64,000 bases of DNA from Clostridia bacterium. Lineage in GTDB: Bacteria > Bacillota > Clostridia > Peptostreptococcales > Acidaminobacteraceae. Shown piece by piece: positions 25,099 through 34,466 of this stretch. The DNA lies in NCBI GenBank assembly GCA_018399635.1, contig JAGYOH010000012.1, forward strand, positions 38,231 through 102,230, written 5' to 3'. Within the stretch, counting starts at the first letter, position 1, and each line of letters starts with the position of its first letter. The notes beneath the pieces were generated by a model. That model was given only the letters and a program-made list of their open reading frames with translations. It did no database searches and had not been told where the DNA came from. The position numbers and the translations under genes were made by a program.

Positions 25099-25290
25099 CT
25101 ACTCGCTGGTCATGATGACTTTGCCGTCAAGAATTTCCTTGGCGGCCTTCGTGACCGGCTTGTCCGTCACAATTTCCTCGCCGAATTGTTCACTTTCCAT
25201 GATCTGTCGCGCTCTTTTTGAAGTGGCGATCACCAATGAATACCGGTCGTCGACCTTTTCCAACAATTCATCAATGGATGGTCTGATCAT
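25099..25290 (-). CDS. rpoZ: RNA polymerase omega subunit
   Basis: The 63-residue protein begins MIRPSIDELLEKVDDRYSLV and contains the conserved ATSKRARQI block, so it is the omega subunit that helps assemble core RNA polymerase. The ATG overlaps the gmk stop by four bases, with AGGAGG upstream. The order gmk-rpoZ-coaBC-priA is standard. Confidence 0.95.
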   Translation of the reverse strand: MIRPSIDELLEKVDDRYSLVIATSKRARQIMESEQFGEEIVTDKPVTKAAKEILDGKVIMTSE

Positions 25291-25904
25291 TCTAATTCCT
25301 CCTTGAAGTTTTCTATGAGTTCAGTGACATCCTTCTTGATCCGGCATCGCTCCGCCATGATGACGGCTTCAAGGCAGCGGGCGGAGGCAGTCAGGGTGTC
25401 GTTGATGATATAGTAGTCGTATTTCTCGATATAGGAGATCTCTTCAAGGGCGCTGGCAAACCGCAGCTTGAGGGCTTCCTCGGTTTCCGAGCCTCGGCTG
25501 ACGATCCTCTGTCTGAGCTCCGCCATGGAGGGGGGGAGAATGAAGACGAATATCGCCTCAGGATAGGATTTTTTCACCTGAAGCGCCCCTTGTATGTCGA
25601 TTTCCAGAATGATGTTCTCGCCCCGGTCAAGGGCCTTGAGAACCGGTTCCTTGGGCGTGCCGTAATAATGGTCGTAAACCCTGGCATATTCGAGAAAACC
25701 GCCTTCCTCCGCCATTTTTTCAAAGTCTTCCCGGGACTTGAAATAGTAGTTGACCCCCTCGACTTCCCCCCTTCGGGATTCCCGGGTGGTCACTGAGACC
25801 GAAATCTCTATCTCCTGGGTTGATTTCAATACTTCGCGGATGATCGTTCCCTTGCCGGCACCTGAAGGACCGCTGATGACAAAAAGATTTCCTTTTCTGA
25901 GCAT
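25287..25904 (-). CDS. gmk: guanylate kinase
   Basis: Gmk phosphorylates GMP to GDP. The 205-residue protein has the P-loop SGPSGAGKGT near residues 11-20 and the GMP-binding region TTRESRRGEVEGVNYYF. The ATG has GGGGAGAG upstream. The gene remA (DUF370), which often lies between yicC and gmk in Firmicutes, is absent: only 11 bases separate the two here. Confidence 0.97.
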   Translation of the reverse strand: MLRKGNLFVISGPSGAGKGTIIREVLKSTQEIEISVSVTTRESRRGEVEGVNYYFKSREDFEKMAEEGGFLEYARVYDHYYGTPKEPVLKALDRGENIILEIDIQGALQVKKSYPEAIFVFILPPSMAELRQRIVSRGSETEEALKLRFASALEEISYIEKYDYYIINDTLTASARCLEAVIMAERCRIKKDVTELIENFKEELE

Positions 25905-25915
25905 AATCTCTCCCC

Positions 25916-26797
25916 TTATTCAATATTTTGGGCTTGTTCTCTGATTTTTTCCAGATAGCTTTTCAGTTCAACCACCTGGTTTGAAATATCGTATTCAGGG
26001 GACTTCGATCCGATGGTGTTGACTTCCCGATTCATCTCCTGCAGCAGAAAATCGAGCTTGCGGCCAACGGCTTCCCTGGAAGCCATCAGGGAACGGACCT
26101 GGTCGAAGTGGGATTTGAGACGGACGATCTCCTCGTTGATATCCTTGCGGTCCGCAAAGATCGCCACCTCCATGTTGAGCTTGTCCTCGTCAAAATCCTC
26201 AACCTGATCCAAGAGGTCCTTGATCCGCTCCAGCATTTTTTCCTTGTGCCTTTGGGGGATCGTTGCGGATACCTTCTCGATCTGCTGTAAAACAAGATTC
26301 ATTTTATCAGTTTTGTCCAGGATATCAAGGGTCAATTTCTCTCCCTCGGTTTTTCTCATGATTTTCATCTCTGAGAGGGCCATGTCCACGGCCTCTAGAA
26401 GGAGCTTTTTCGTCGCGTCTTCGTCAAGGGCCCTGTCCTCGATGATCAGGGCTTCAGGAACCCGGGTCAGAAGGCTCAGACTGACGGGATCCTTGAGTCC
26501 GAAGGCCTCGCTGATGGCTTCATAGGCCCTCACATACCGCTCAAGCAGGGGCAGGTCCGGGGTGATGACCAGGTCCTCCCGGTTGCTTCTCTCGATGTTG
26601 ATGAAGACGTCCACCTTGCCGCGGACCAGGTGTCTTTTGATCTGCTCCTTGAGATCATCCTCAAAGGGATTGAATTTTCTAGGCATGCGGATATTGAGAT
26701 CCAGATAGCGGTTGTTGACGCTCTTGAGGTCGATGACGATACTCATTTCCTGATTTTTGGCTTTTCCCTGGCCGTAGCCGGTCATGCTCATTGTCAT
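25916..26797 (-). CDS. yicC: YicC/YloC family endoribonuclease
   Basis: A 293-residue YicC-type protein. The N-terminal block MTGYGQGKAK and the C-terminal block EVNTIGSKS are family signatures; members are endoribonucleases that act on RNA in stationary-phase or stress control. A long charged helical region lies in the middle. The ATG at 26797 has AGGAGG nine bases upstream. It lies 14 bases after dapF. Confidence 0.93.
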   Translation of the reverse strand: MTMSMTGYGQGKAKNQEMSIVIDLKSVNNRYLDLNIRMPRKFNPFEDDLKEQIKRHLVRGKVDVFINIERSNREDLVITPDLPLLERYVRAYEAISEAFGLKDPVSLSLLTRVPEALIIEDRALDEDATKKLLLEAVDMALSEMKIMRKTEGEKLTLDILDKTDKMNLVLQQIEKVSATIPQRHKEKMLERIKDLLDQVEDFDEDKLNMEVAIFADRKDINEEIVRLKSHFDQVRSLMASREAVGRKLDFLLQEMNREVNTIGSKSPEYDISNQVVELKSYLEKIREQAQNIE

Positions 26798-26811
26798 GGG
26801 GCTTTTCCTCC

Positions 26812-27600
26812 TTAGATTCTGCCTTCAAATGCAATCACGGCACCGCCCTGCAAAAACAGCCGGTCCTCCGGGTCGATGGTGACGAAGAGGGTCCCCCCCG
26901 GGGCCTCGACCCTGACACGGGTCCCCACCAGTCCCAGGCGGTTCAGGGCATAGACACTGGCCAGGGCCCCCGTCCCGCAGGCCAGGGTATTGCCGGCACC
27001 CCGCTCCCAGGTATCGATGACAATCAGGTCCGGGGTCTCGACGGTGACGAAATTGACGTTGGTGCCTTGAGGGAACCGGTCCATGACCTCGATCTTCGGT
27101 CCGTAGAGCAGCAGCTCGTCCTTGTCCGGATGCGGCCGGGGAATCACCACATGGGGAACCCCCATGAGGAGATAGCTCATGCTGAACACCCGGTCCGCCA
27201 CCCTCACCTCCTCGTCAGAAAAAAAGTTGTCGAATTCGGAGGCGGTCACCGGGCGACCCATGGCGATTTCCACCGATTCATCCTCGAGGATCCTCGCGGC
27301 GACGATGCCGGCATCCGTCTTGAGATTGAATTCGCGCTCTTTCACCAGTCCCTTGCTGTAGGCGAACCAGGCCAGACACCGCGCCCCGTTGCCACACATC
27401 TGACCCCGGCTGCCGTCACTGTTGTAATAAACCATTTTGACCGTGGTCCGGTCCACGCCCTGGGCCACCATCAAGCCGTCGGCCCCCACGCTGAACCTCC
27501 GCTCGCAGAGTTTGAGGCTGAGATCGCTGTAATCCAGGCCGGCATCTCCTTCAAACACCACAAAGTCATTCCCCGCCCCGTGCATTTTCGTGAATTCCAT
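26812..27600 (-). CDS. dapF: diaminopimelate epimerase
   Basis: DapF converts LL- to meso-diaminopimelate for lysine and peptidoglycan. Both catalytic cysteines are present, in CGNGARC and CGTGA, and the start MEFTKMHGAGNDFVV is canonical. I chose ATG 27600 with AAAGGA upstream; the longer frame to 27645 runs into a hairpin region and is not coding. Length is 262 residues. It agrees with the DNPR motif of the MurE in this window. Confidence 0.96.
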   Translation of the reverse strand: MEFTKMHGAGNDFVVFEGDAGLDYSDLSLKLCERRFSVGADGLMVAQGVDRTTVKMVYYNSDGSRGQMCGNGARCLAWFAYSKGLVKEREFNLKTDAGIVAARILEDESVEIAMGRPVTASEFDNFFSDEEVRVADRVFSMSYLLMGVPHVVIPRPHPDKDELLLYGPKIEVMDRFPQGTNVNFVTVETPDLIVIDTWERGAGNTLACGTGALASVYALNRLGLVGTRVRVEAPGGTLFVTIDPEDRLFLQGGAVIAFEGRI

Positions 27601-27635
27601 GGCAATCCTTTTCCTTTCATAAATATTTGTGGCAC

Positions 27636-27671
27636 AGAAACCCACGACCTTTAGGTGGTGGGGAGTTGACA
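27636..27671 (+). mobile_element. possible solo right-end hairpin of an IS200/IS605-type element
   Basis: CCCACGACCT (27641-27650) pairs with AGGTGGTGGG (27653-27662) with one G-G mismatch and a TT loop, flanked by CAGAAA and GAGTTGACA. This layout (hairpin with a CTTTAGG-type loop, then a GGGGAGTTGAC tail) resembles the right ends of TnpB-carrying IS605-group elements. No transposase is present, so it would be a remnant. The identification rests on pattern memory and has not been searched. Confidence 0.4.
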
Positions 27672-27695
27672 GACCTTTGTTCCTACTATCATAAT
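27666..27695 (+). promoter_or_regulatory. rqcH promoter
   Basis: A perfect TTGACA (27666-27671) and CATAAT (27690-27695) are spaced by 18 bases and read toward rqcH. A second TATAAT at 27752-27757 lies nearer but has no good -35. The TTGACA is part of the tail of the IS-end-like hairpin. Confidence 0.65.
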
Positions 27696-27778
27696 ATCTT
27701 TCTAGGGCATCTGTAAAGGATTCTCGGGATAATTCCTCCGGTCTTGTATGTTATAATGATAAAACCGAGGTGATTTAT

Positions 27779-29482
27779 TTGGCCTACGACGGCTTTGTAT
27801 TGAAATATGCGCTAGAAGCGCTGACCCCCATCCTGCACAACCGGGTGGACAAGATCGATCAACCGGAAAACGATCAGATTCTCATGACCTTCCGCAACAA
27901 GAGCAGACTGAAGTTTTCCATCAACCCCTCCATGCCCTATCTGACCCTGACCACCCTCAAAAGACCCAATTCCCCCACCCCCTCCCTTTTTCTGATCATG
28001 CTGAGAAAGCATTTGAAGGGGGCCCTGCTCCTGGGCATCGAGCAGCTCGGAGAGGATCGCCAGGTGCGGTTCAACTTCCTGAGCCGCAATGAACTCGGGG
28101 ATGAAACCCCCCTGGTCCTGGTGCTGGAACTCATGGGCAAGCACTCCAATCTCATTCTTCTCGATGAAGCCGATATCATCATCGACGCCCTCAAGCGGGT
28201 GCCACCCTATATGAGTCCCTCAAGACCCATCCTTCCCACCCTGGGCTACCAGGCGATGACGTCGGACCAGCTGTCGGTCCTCGCCGTCAGCCTGGAGGAT
28301 TTCAAGACCAGGATGCAGGCAAAGGACCAGCCCGTCGCCAAGGCCCTCTATCGAAATTTTCAGGGATTCAGCCCGGGCCTGGCCACCTTTATAAGTCAAA
28401 ATTCCGGTGTTGACCCCTCAGGCCCGTCGGGAGCTCTTTCCGGGGATCAAGTCAAGGCGCTTTATCTGGCCTGTCGAAATTTCCAGCCTGAGGGCTTCTA
28501 TATTTTCACCGATGAAGGGGGCCAGTTCAAGGACTTTCACCTGGTCCCCCTGGGGACCACCCCCCATCTGAAAAGCTATGCCACCATTTTCGAAATGATT
28601 GAAGCCTTTTTCACCACCAAGGACCAGCAGGTCCACATTTTACAACGCTCAAAATCCATGCGTAAAACCATCGAGGGACGGATCAAGAGAACCCAGGGAA
28701 AAATAGAATCCCTGAAGGCGGAACTGACCCTGTCCGAGGCTGCCGATGACCTGAAAATCATGGCCGAGCTGCTGCTGGCCAATATCCACCAGCTCAAAAA
28801 AGGCCTGACCTCGGTGACCCTGACCAATTACTACACCGATGAGCCCCTCACCATCCCGCTGGATCCCCGACTGGGCCCCCAGGAAAACATCAGCGCCTGC
28901 TACAAAAAATACCACAAACTCAAGGGGTCCAAGGCCCACCTGCTTCCCCAGATCAGCCGGGCCGAGGAGGAGATCGAGTATCTCGAAGCCTCCCTGGTGA
29001 GTATCGAGACCGCCGGTGGCGCCGAAGACCTCCTGGCCGTCGCCGAGGAGCTCTCCCAGGAGGGGTATCTCAAAAAACGAGGCTACACCAAGAAAAAGAA
29101 GACCCCGCCGGGCTACCACCGCTACCTTTCCGAAACCGGCTTTGAAATCCTCGTGGGCAAGAACAACAAGGCCAATGACGAACTCACCTTCAAGGTGGCC
29201 TCCAAACAGGATCTCTGGTTCCACACCAGGGGCATCCCGGGATCCCATGTGGTCCTGCGGCTCAAGGGCCTTGAGCCTGACGAGGCGACCCTGGTCCTGG
29301 CCGCCACCATCGCCGCCTTTTACTCCAAGGCCGGTCTGTCTGAAAATGTACCTGTAGACTACACCACGGTGCGTCAAGTCAAAAAACCCAGCGGGGCCAA
29401 GCCGGGATTCGTCAATTACTTCGAACAGAAGACCCTCTATGTCACCCCCGGGGAAGAGACGCTCAAAGGCCGCAAGACCTAG
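27779..29482 (+). CDS. rqcH: RqcH (NFACT / Rqc2 homologue), ribosome quality control
   Basis: RqcH binds stalled 50S subunits carrying peptidyl-tRNA and adds alanine tails that mark nascent chains for degradation. The 567-residue protein has an NFACT-N domain (MAYDGFVLKYALEAL), a central coiled coil (about 290-430) and a C-terminal NFACT-R domain with LWFHTRGIPGSHV. I chose TTG 27779 because GAGGTGAT is well spaced and the family begins M-x-Y/F-DG; a GTG at 27770 overlaps that site. Older databases call such proteins fibronectin-binding FbpA. It converges with pyrR. Confidence 0.93.
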   Translation: MAYDGFVLKYALEALTPILHNRVDKIDQPENDQILMTFRNKSRLKFSINPSMPYLTLTTLKRPNSPTPSLFLIMLRKHLKGALLLGIEQLGEDRQVRFNFLSRNELGDETPLVLVLELMGKHSNLILLDEADIIIDALKRVPPYMSPSRPILPTLGYQAMTSDQLSVLAVSLEDFKTRMQAKDQPVAKALYRNFQGFSPGLATFISQNSGVDPSGPSGALSGDQVKALYLACRNFQPEGFYIFTDEGGQFKDFHLVPLGTTPHLKSYATIFEMIEAFFTTKDQQVHILQRSKSMRKTIEGRIKRTQGKIESLKAELTLSEAADDLKIMAELLLANIHQLKKGLTSVTLTNYYTDEPLTIPLDPRLGPQENISACYKKYHKLKGSKAHLLPQISRAEEEIEYLEASLVSIETAGGAEDLLAVAEELSQEGYLKKRGYTKKKKTPPGYHRYLSETGFEILVGKNNKANDELTFKVASKQDLWFHTRGIPGSHVVLRLKGLEPDEATLVLAATIAAFYSKAGLSENVPVDYTTVRQVKKPSGAKPGFVNYFEQKTLYVTPGEETLKGRKT

Positions 29483-29507
29483 CTCCGAACCCTCAACCCT
29501 GTCCTGC

Positions 29508-31010
<1,503 letters not shown>

Positions 31011-31040
31011 GATGACCCCCGTCCTTTCAACAACCGGTGA

Positions 31041-34000
31041 TCAGGCCTGGACCCGCTTCAGGAGAATCCTGGTGGGTTGACCGTTCAAGTCGTATTCCTG
31101 GGCCTCCTGGTCCCCCAGGGTCTCGATGGCGACCCCCAGGGTCTCCCCCATCACATAGGCTTCATTGGCCATGATCGCCCTGGTGAAGGGCTCTGTGGAG
31201 GCGTAGTGAATTTCAATGTGGTCCGAAACCTCGAAGTCCATGGCTTTTCGGATCTGTTGGATTCTGGAGACGAACTCCCGGGCATAACCCTCCTGGATGA
31301 GCTCCTCCGTCAGGGTCGTGTCCAGGATGATGAAGACATTGTTTTCCATCTGGACGGTGAAGCCTTCCTTCGAGGAAATGTTGACCTGGACCATCTCCTT
31401 GTCCACCTCGACTTCACGGCCGCCCGGCAGTGTCACCTTCAGGAATCCTCCCTGCTGCAGGGTCTGGACCGATTCCTTGGAATCCATGGCGGCCAGGGCC
31501 TTGCCGAAGGCCCCCATGTCCTTGCCCAGGACGGGACCCAGGGCGCGGAAGTTGGGTTTGAGATTGAAGTTCATGTAATCCTTCACGTCGTCGACGAAGA
31601 CGACTTCCTTCACGTTGAGCTCCTCCTTCACGAGAGGCGTGAGGTCCTCGATGAGGGCCTGGTAGGCGCCGTCCACGTACACCTTCTGTATCGGTTGACG
31701 GACCTTGATCTTCACGGATTCCCTCCCGGCTCTGCCCAGGGTCACCAGGGTTCGGACAAGATCCATCCGCTTCTCAATGGTTTCATCCATGAGACCGGGA
31801 TCCGCCTTGGGGAAATAATCCAGATGCACCGAGGGGCCCTGGGTCAGATTGCGGTAGATCTCCTCAGACAGATAAGGGGCCACGGAGGCGATCATCCTGG
31901 CAACCTCCAGGAGCACCTCATAGGTGGTGCGATAGACCGAGACCTTGTCCTGATCCATTTCAGGGTTCCAGAAGCGTCTCCGGCTGCGACGGATGTACCA
32001 GTTTGAAAGATCCTCGCTGACGAATTCCTGAATCTTCCTGACCGCCTTGGTCAGGTCGTAATCGTTGAAGTCCCCGGTCACCTCATGAATCAGGGTGTTG
32101 AGTTTGGAAATGATCCATCGGTCAAGCTCCGGTCTTTCACTGACCTTGACCTCGAGCTGCCGGGCCTCGACCCCATCGATGTTGGCATAGAGTATGAAGA
32201 AATTGTAGACATTTTCAAGGGTGTTGAAGAATTTGCTCTTGACCTCCTTGAGGCCTTCCTCGTCAAATTTCGTGGGCGCCCATGCCGGAGAAACGTGGTT
32301 CAGATACCAGCGGACGGCGTCGACCCCGTATTGGTCGAAAAGTTCCGCCGCATCCAGGACATTGCCCTTGGACTTGGACATTTTCTTGCCCTCCTTGTCC
32401 AGGAGCAGGTCGTTGACCAGGACGTTCTTGTAGGGGGATTTCCCCATGACGAAGGTTGAAATGGCAATCAGTGAATAGAACCATCCCCGGGTCTGGTCAA
32501 TGCCTTCACAGATGAAGTCCGCCGGAAAGAGCTCGTCGAAGTTATCCTTGTTTTCAAAGGGATAGTGATGCTGGGCAAAGGGCATGGCTCCGGAATCGAA
32601 CCACACGTCGATGACCTCGGGCACCCGGTTCATCACCCCGCCGCATTTTTCACAGGTGATGTGGACATCGTCCACAAAGGGGCGGTGCAGTTCAATGGTG
32701 TCGTCGATGTCTTCAATGGCCCGCCGGGTCAACTCTTCGATGGAGGCGATGGAGGTGGTGTGCCCGCAGTCGCACCGCCAGATATTGAGGGGGGTCCCCC
32801 AGTAGCGGTTTCTTGAAATCGCCCAGTCATTGAGGTTTTCAAGCCAGTTGCCGAAACGCTTCTCCCCCACGTAGTCAGGATGCCAGTTGACGGAATTGTT
32901 GTTGGCGATCAACTGGTCCTTGAGCTTGGTCATTTCGATGTACCAGCTGGGCTTTGCTGAATACAGCAGGGGGGTCTTGCATCGCCAGCAGTGGGGATAA
33001 TTGTGCTCGATCCGCTGCTTGCGGTAAAGCTTGCCCTCGGCCTTGAGCCACTGGATGATTTCCGGATCCGCATCGATGACGAACTGTCCCTTCCAGGGAG
33101 TCCCGGTGTATTTGCCATCCTCGTCCACGGGCTGGGGTACCGGCAGATCATAGCGTCTTCCCGTATGGTAGTCGTCCTCTCCGAAGGCAGGAGCCGTATG
33201 GACGATACCGGTACCGTCCTCGGTGGTGACATAGTCGCCCAGGGTCACATAGAAGGCCTTCTTGTCCACCTTCACGAAGGGCATGATGGGTTCATAGGCC
33301 ACCCCTTCCAGGGTTTCACCCAGGAATTCGGCCATGACCTCGTAATCCTCTCCCATGACCTGGGTGGCGAGTTTTTTGGCAATGATGAAAACCCGGTTCT
33401 CCTGTTTCACCCTGACATAGACTTCCTTGGGGTGGACGGTCAGGGCCACATTGGAAGCCAGGGTCCAGGGGGTGGTGGTCCACACCAGGAAATAGGCCTC
33501 CTCCTCCTTGAGCTTGAAGGTGACATAGACGGTATCGGTCTTGATTTCCTGATAACCCAGGGAAACCTCATGGGAGGCGAGTCCCGTGCCGCAGCGGGCG
33601 CAGTAGGGCAGGATCTTGTGACCTTCATAGATATAGCCTTCTTTGAAAAACTTGTCCAGAATCCACCACACCGACTCGATGTATCGATTCTCCAGGGTGA
33701 TATAGGGGTCGTCCATGTCCACCAGGAAGGCCATGCGTTCTGTCATTTCCCGCCAGGCGGCTTCATAGGTGAAGACGGATTCCCGGCATTGGGCGTTGAA
33801 GGCCTCAAGACCGTATTTTTCAATGTCCTGCTTGTTGGAGAGCTTCAGTTTCTTTTCAACTTCGATCTCCACGGGCAGACCGTGGGTATCCCAGCCGGCC
33901 TTGCGTTTCACCTGATAACCCTGCATGGTTTTGTACCGGCAGATGGCGTCCTTGAGACCCCGGGCCACCACGTGATGCAGGCCGGGTTTGCCGTTGGCCG

Positions 34001-34142
34001 TCGGGGGACCGTCGTAAAAGACGAAGCTTTCCTCGCCCTCCCGTGTCGCCACACTCTGATGCAGCAGATCGATTTCCTGCCAGTACTTTGAAATTGCCGC
34101 TTCCCGATCCTTGTTGCTCTCTTTACTCAATCCTGGATACAT
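31041..34142 (-). CDS. ileS: isoleucyl-tRNA synthetase (long, type 2-like)
   Basis: IleS charges tRNA(Ile). The 1033-residue class I synthetase starts MYPGLSKESNKD at ATG 34142, with AAGGGGTGA upstream. The HIGH-type motif reads GLHH (about residues 54-57) and the KMSKS motif is exact (about 595). A long editing insertion and anticodon domain follow. Length and the lack of a C-terminal zinc-finger pattern resemble the eukaryote-like type 2 IleS, which in other bacteria tends to be insensitive to mupirocin. Expression is controlled by the T-box leader. Confidence 0.95.
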   Translation of the reverse strand: MYPGLSKESNKDREAAISKYWQEIDLLHQSVATREGEESFVFYDGPPTANGKPGLHHVVARGLKDAICRYKTMQGYQVKRKAGWDTHGLPVEIEVEKKLKLSNKQDIEKYGLEAFNAQCRESVFTYEAAWREMTERMAFLVDMDDPYITLENRYIESVWWILDKFFKEGYIYEGHKILPYCARCGTGLASHEVSLGYQEIKTDTVYVTFKLKEEEAYFLVWTTTPWTLASNVALTVHPKEVYVRVKQENRVFIIAKKLATQVMGEDYEVMAEFLGETLEGVAYEPIMPFVKVDKKAFYVTLGDYVTTEDGTGIVHTAPAFGEDDYHTGRRYDLPVPQPVDEDGKYTGTPWKGQFVIDADPEIIQWLKAEGKLYRKQRIEHNYPHCWRCKTPLLYSAKPSWYIEMTKLKDQLIANNNSVNWHPDYVGEKRFGNWLENLNDWAISRNRYWGTPLNIWRCDCGHTTSIASIEELTRRAIEDIDDTIELHRPFVDDVHITCEKCGGVMNRVPEVIDVWFDSGAMPFAQHHYPFENKDNFDELFPADFICEGIDQTRGWFYSLIAISTFVMGKSPYKNVLVNDLLLDKEGKKMSKSKGNVLDAAELFDQYGVDAVRWYLNHVSPAWAPTKFDEEGLKEVKSKFFNTLENVYNFFILYANIDGVEARQLEVKVSERPELDRWIISKLNTLIHEVTGDFNDYDLTKAVRKIQEFVSEDLSNWYIRRSRRRFWNPEMDQDKVSVYRTTYEVLLEVARMIASVAPYLSEEIYRNLTQGPSVHLDYFPKADPGLMDETIEKRMDLVRTLVTLGRAGRESVKIKVRQPIQKVYVDGAYQALIEDLTPLVKEELNVKEVVFVDDVKDYMNFNLKPNFRALGPVLGKDMGAFGKALAAMDSKESVQTLQQGGFLKVTLPGGREVEVDKEMVQVNISSKEGFTVQMENNVFIILDTTLTEELIQEGYAREFVSRIQQIRKAMDFEVSDHIEIHYASTEPFTRAIMANEAYVMGETLGVAIETLGDQEAQEYDLNGQPTRILLKRVQA

Positions 34143-34160
34143 TCTTTCACCCCTTAGAAT

Positions 34161-34407
34161 AATAAAAGTCCCCATACAAACGTATAGGGACGAAAAAATT
34201 TCCGCGGTACCACCCTGATTATTGAAAACACAATCACTCTATGATGCCTAACGGGAATCACCCGGCTCAGGCTAGAAATCGGTTCACCCGAGCAGTTCAG
34301 GAGCGATACTAACATAGGAGAATTGTCGGTTCCCACCGGCCACCGACTCTCTTTGAAATTCTCAGATGCTACGGACTCCCTCATCACTTTTGTCTCTATG
34401 GATTCAC
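34161..34407 (-). promoter_or_regulatory. T-box riboswitch upstream of ileS
   Basis: The minus-strand leader contains the T-box core AGGGTGGTACCGCGGAA (34200-34216) and a 10-bp terminator stem, GTCCCTATAC (34182-34191) with GTATGGGGAC (34168-34177), followed by TTTTATT. A Stem I-like region includes GGTGGCCGGTGGGAACCGAC. An ATC triplet at 34305-34307 fits an isoleucine specifier codon. Uncharged tRNA(Ile) would pair with both specifier and T-box and prevent termination. Together with its promoter it fills the 324-base gap before ileS. Confidence 0.95.
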
Positions 34408-34413
34408 TGTTAG

Positions 34414-34442
34414 ATTATAACCAATTTATATTCCCCCGTCAA
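34414..34442 (-). promoter_or_regulatory. ileS promoter
   Basis: On the minus strand TTGACG (34437-34442) and TATAAT (34414-34419) are spaced by 17 bases, with transcription expected from about 34407 into the T-box leader. Confidence 0.85.
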
Positions 34443-34466
34443 CCAGGACTTCCCCGGTGGCCGTTT

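Noticed and set aside
27601..27645. Longer DapF start at 27645
   Set aside because: The extension runs into the hairpin region and does not resemble DapF; ATG 27600 gives the canonical start.
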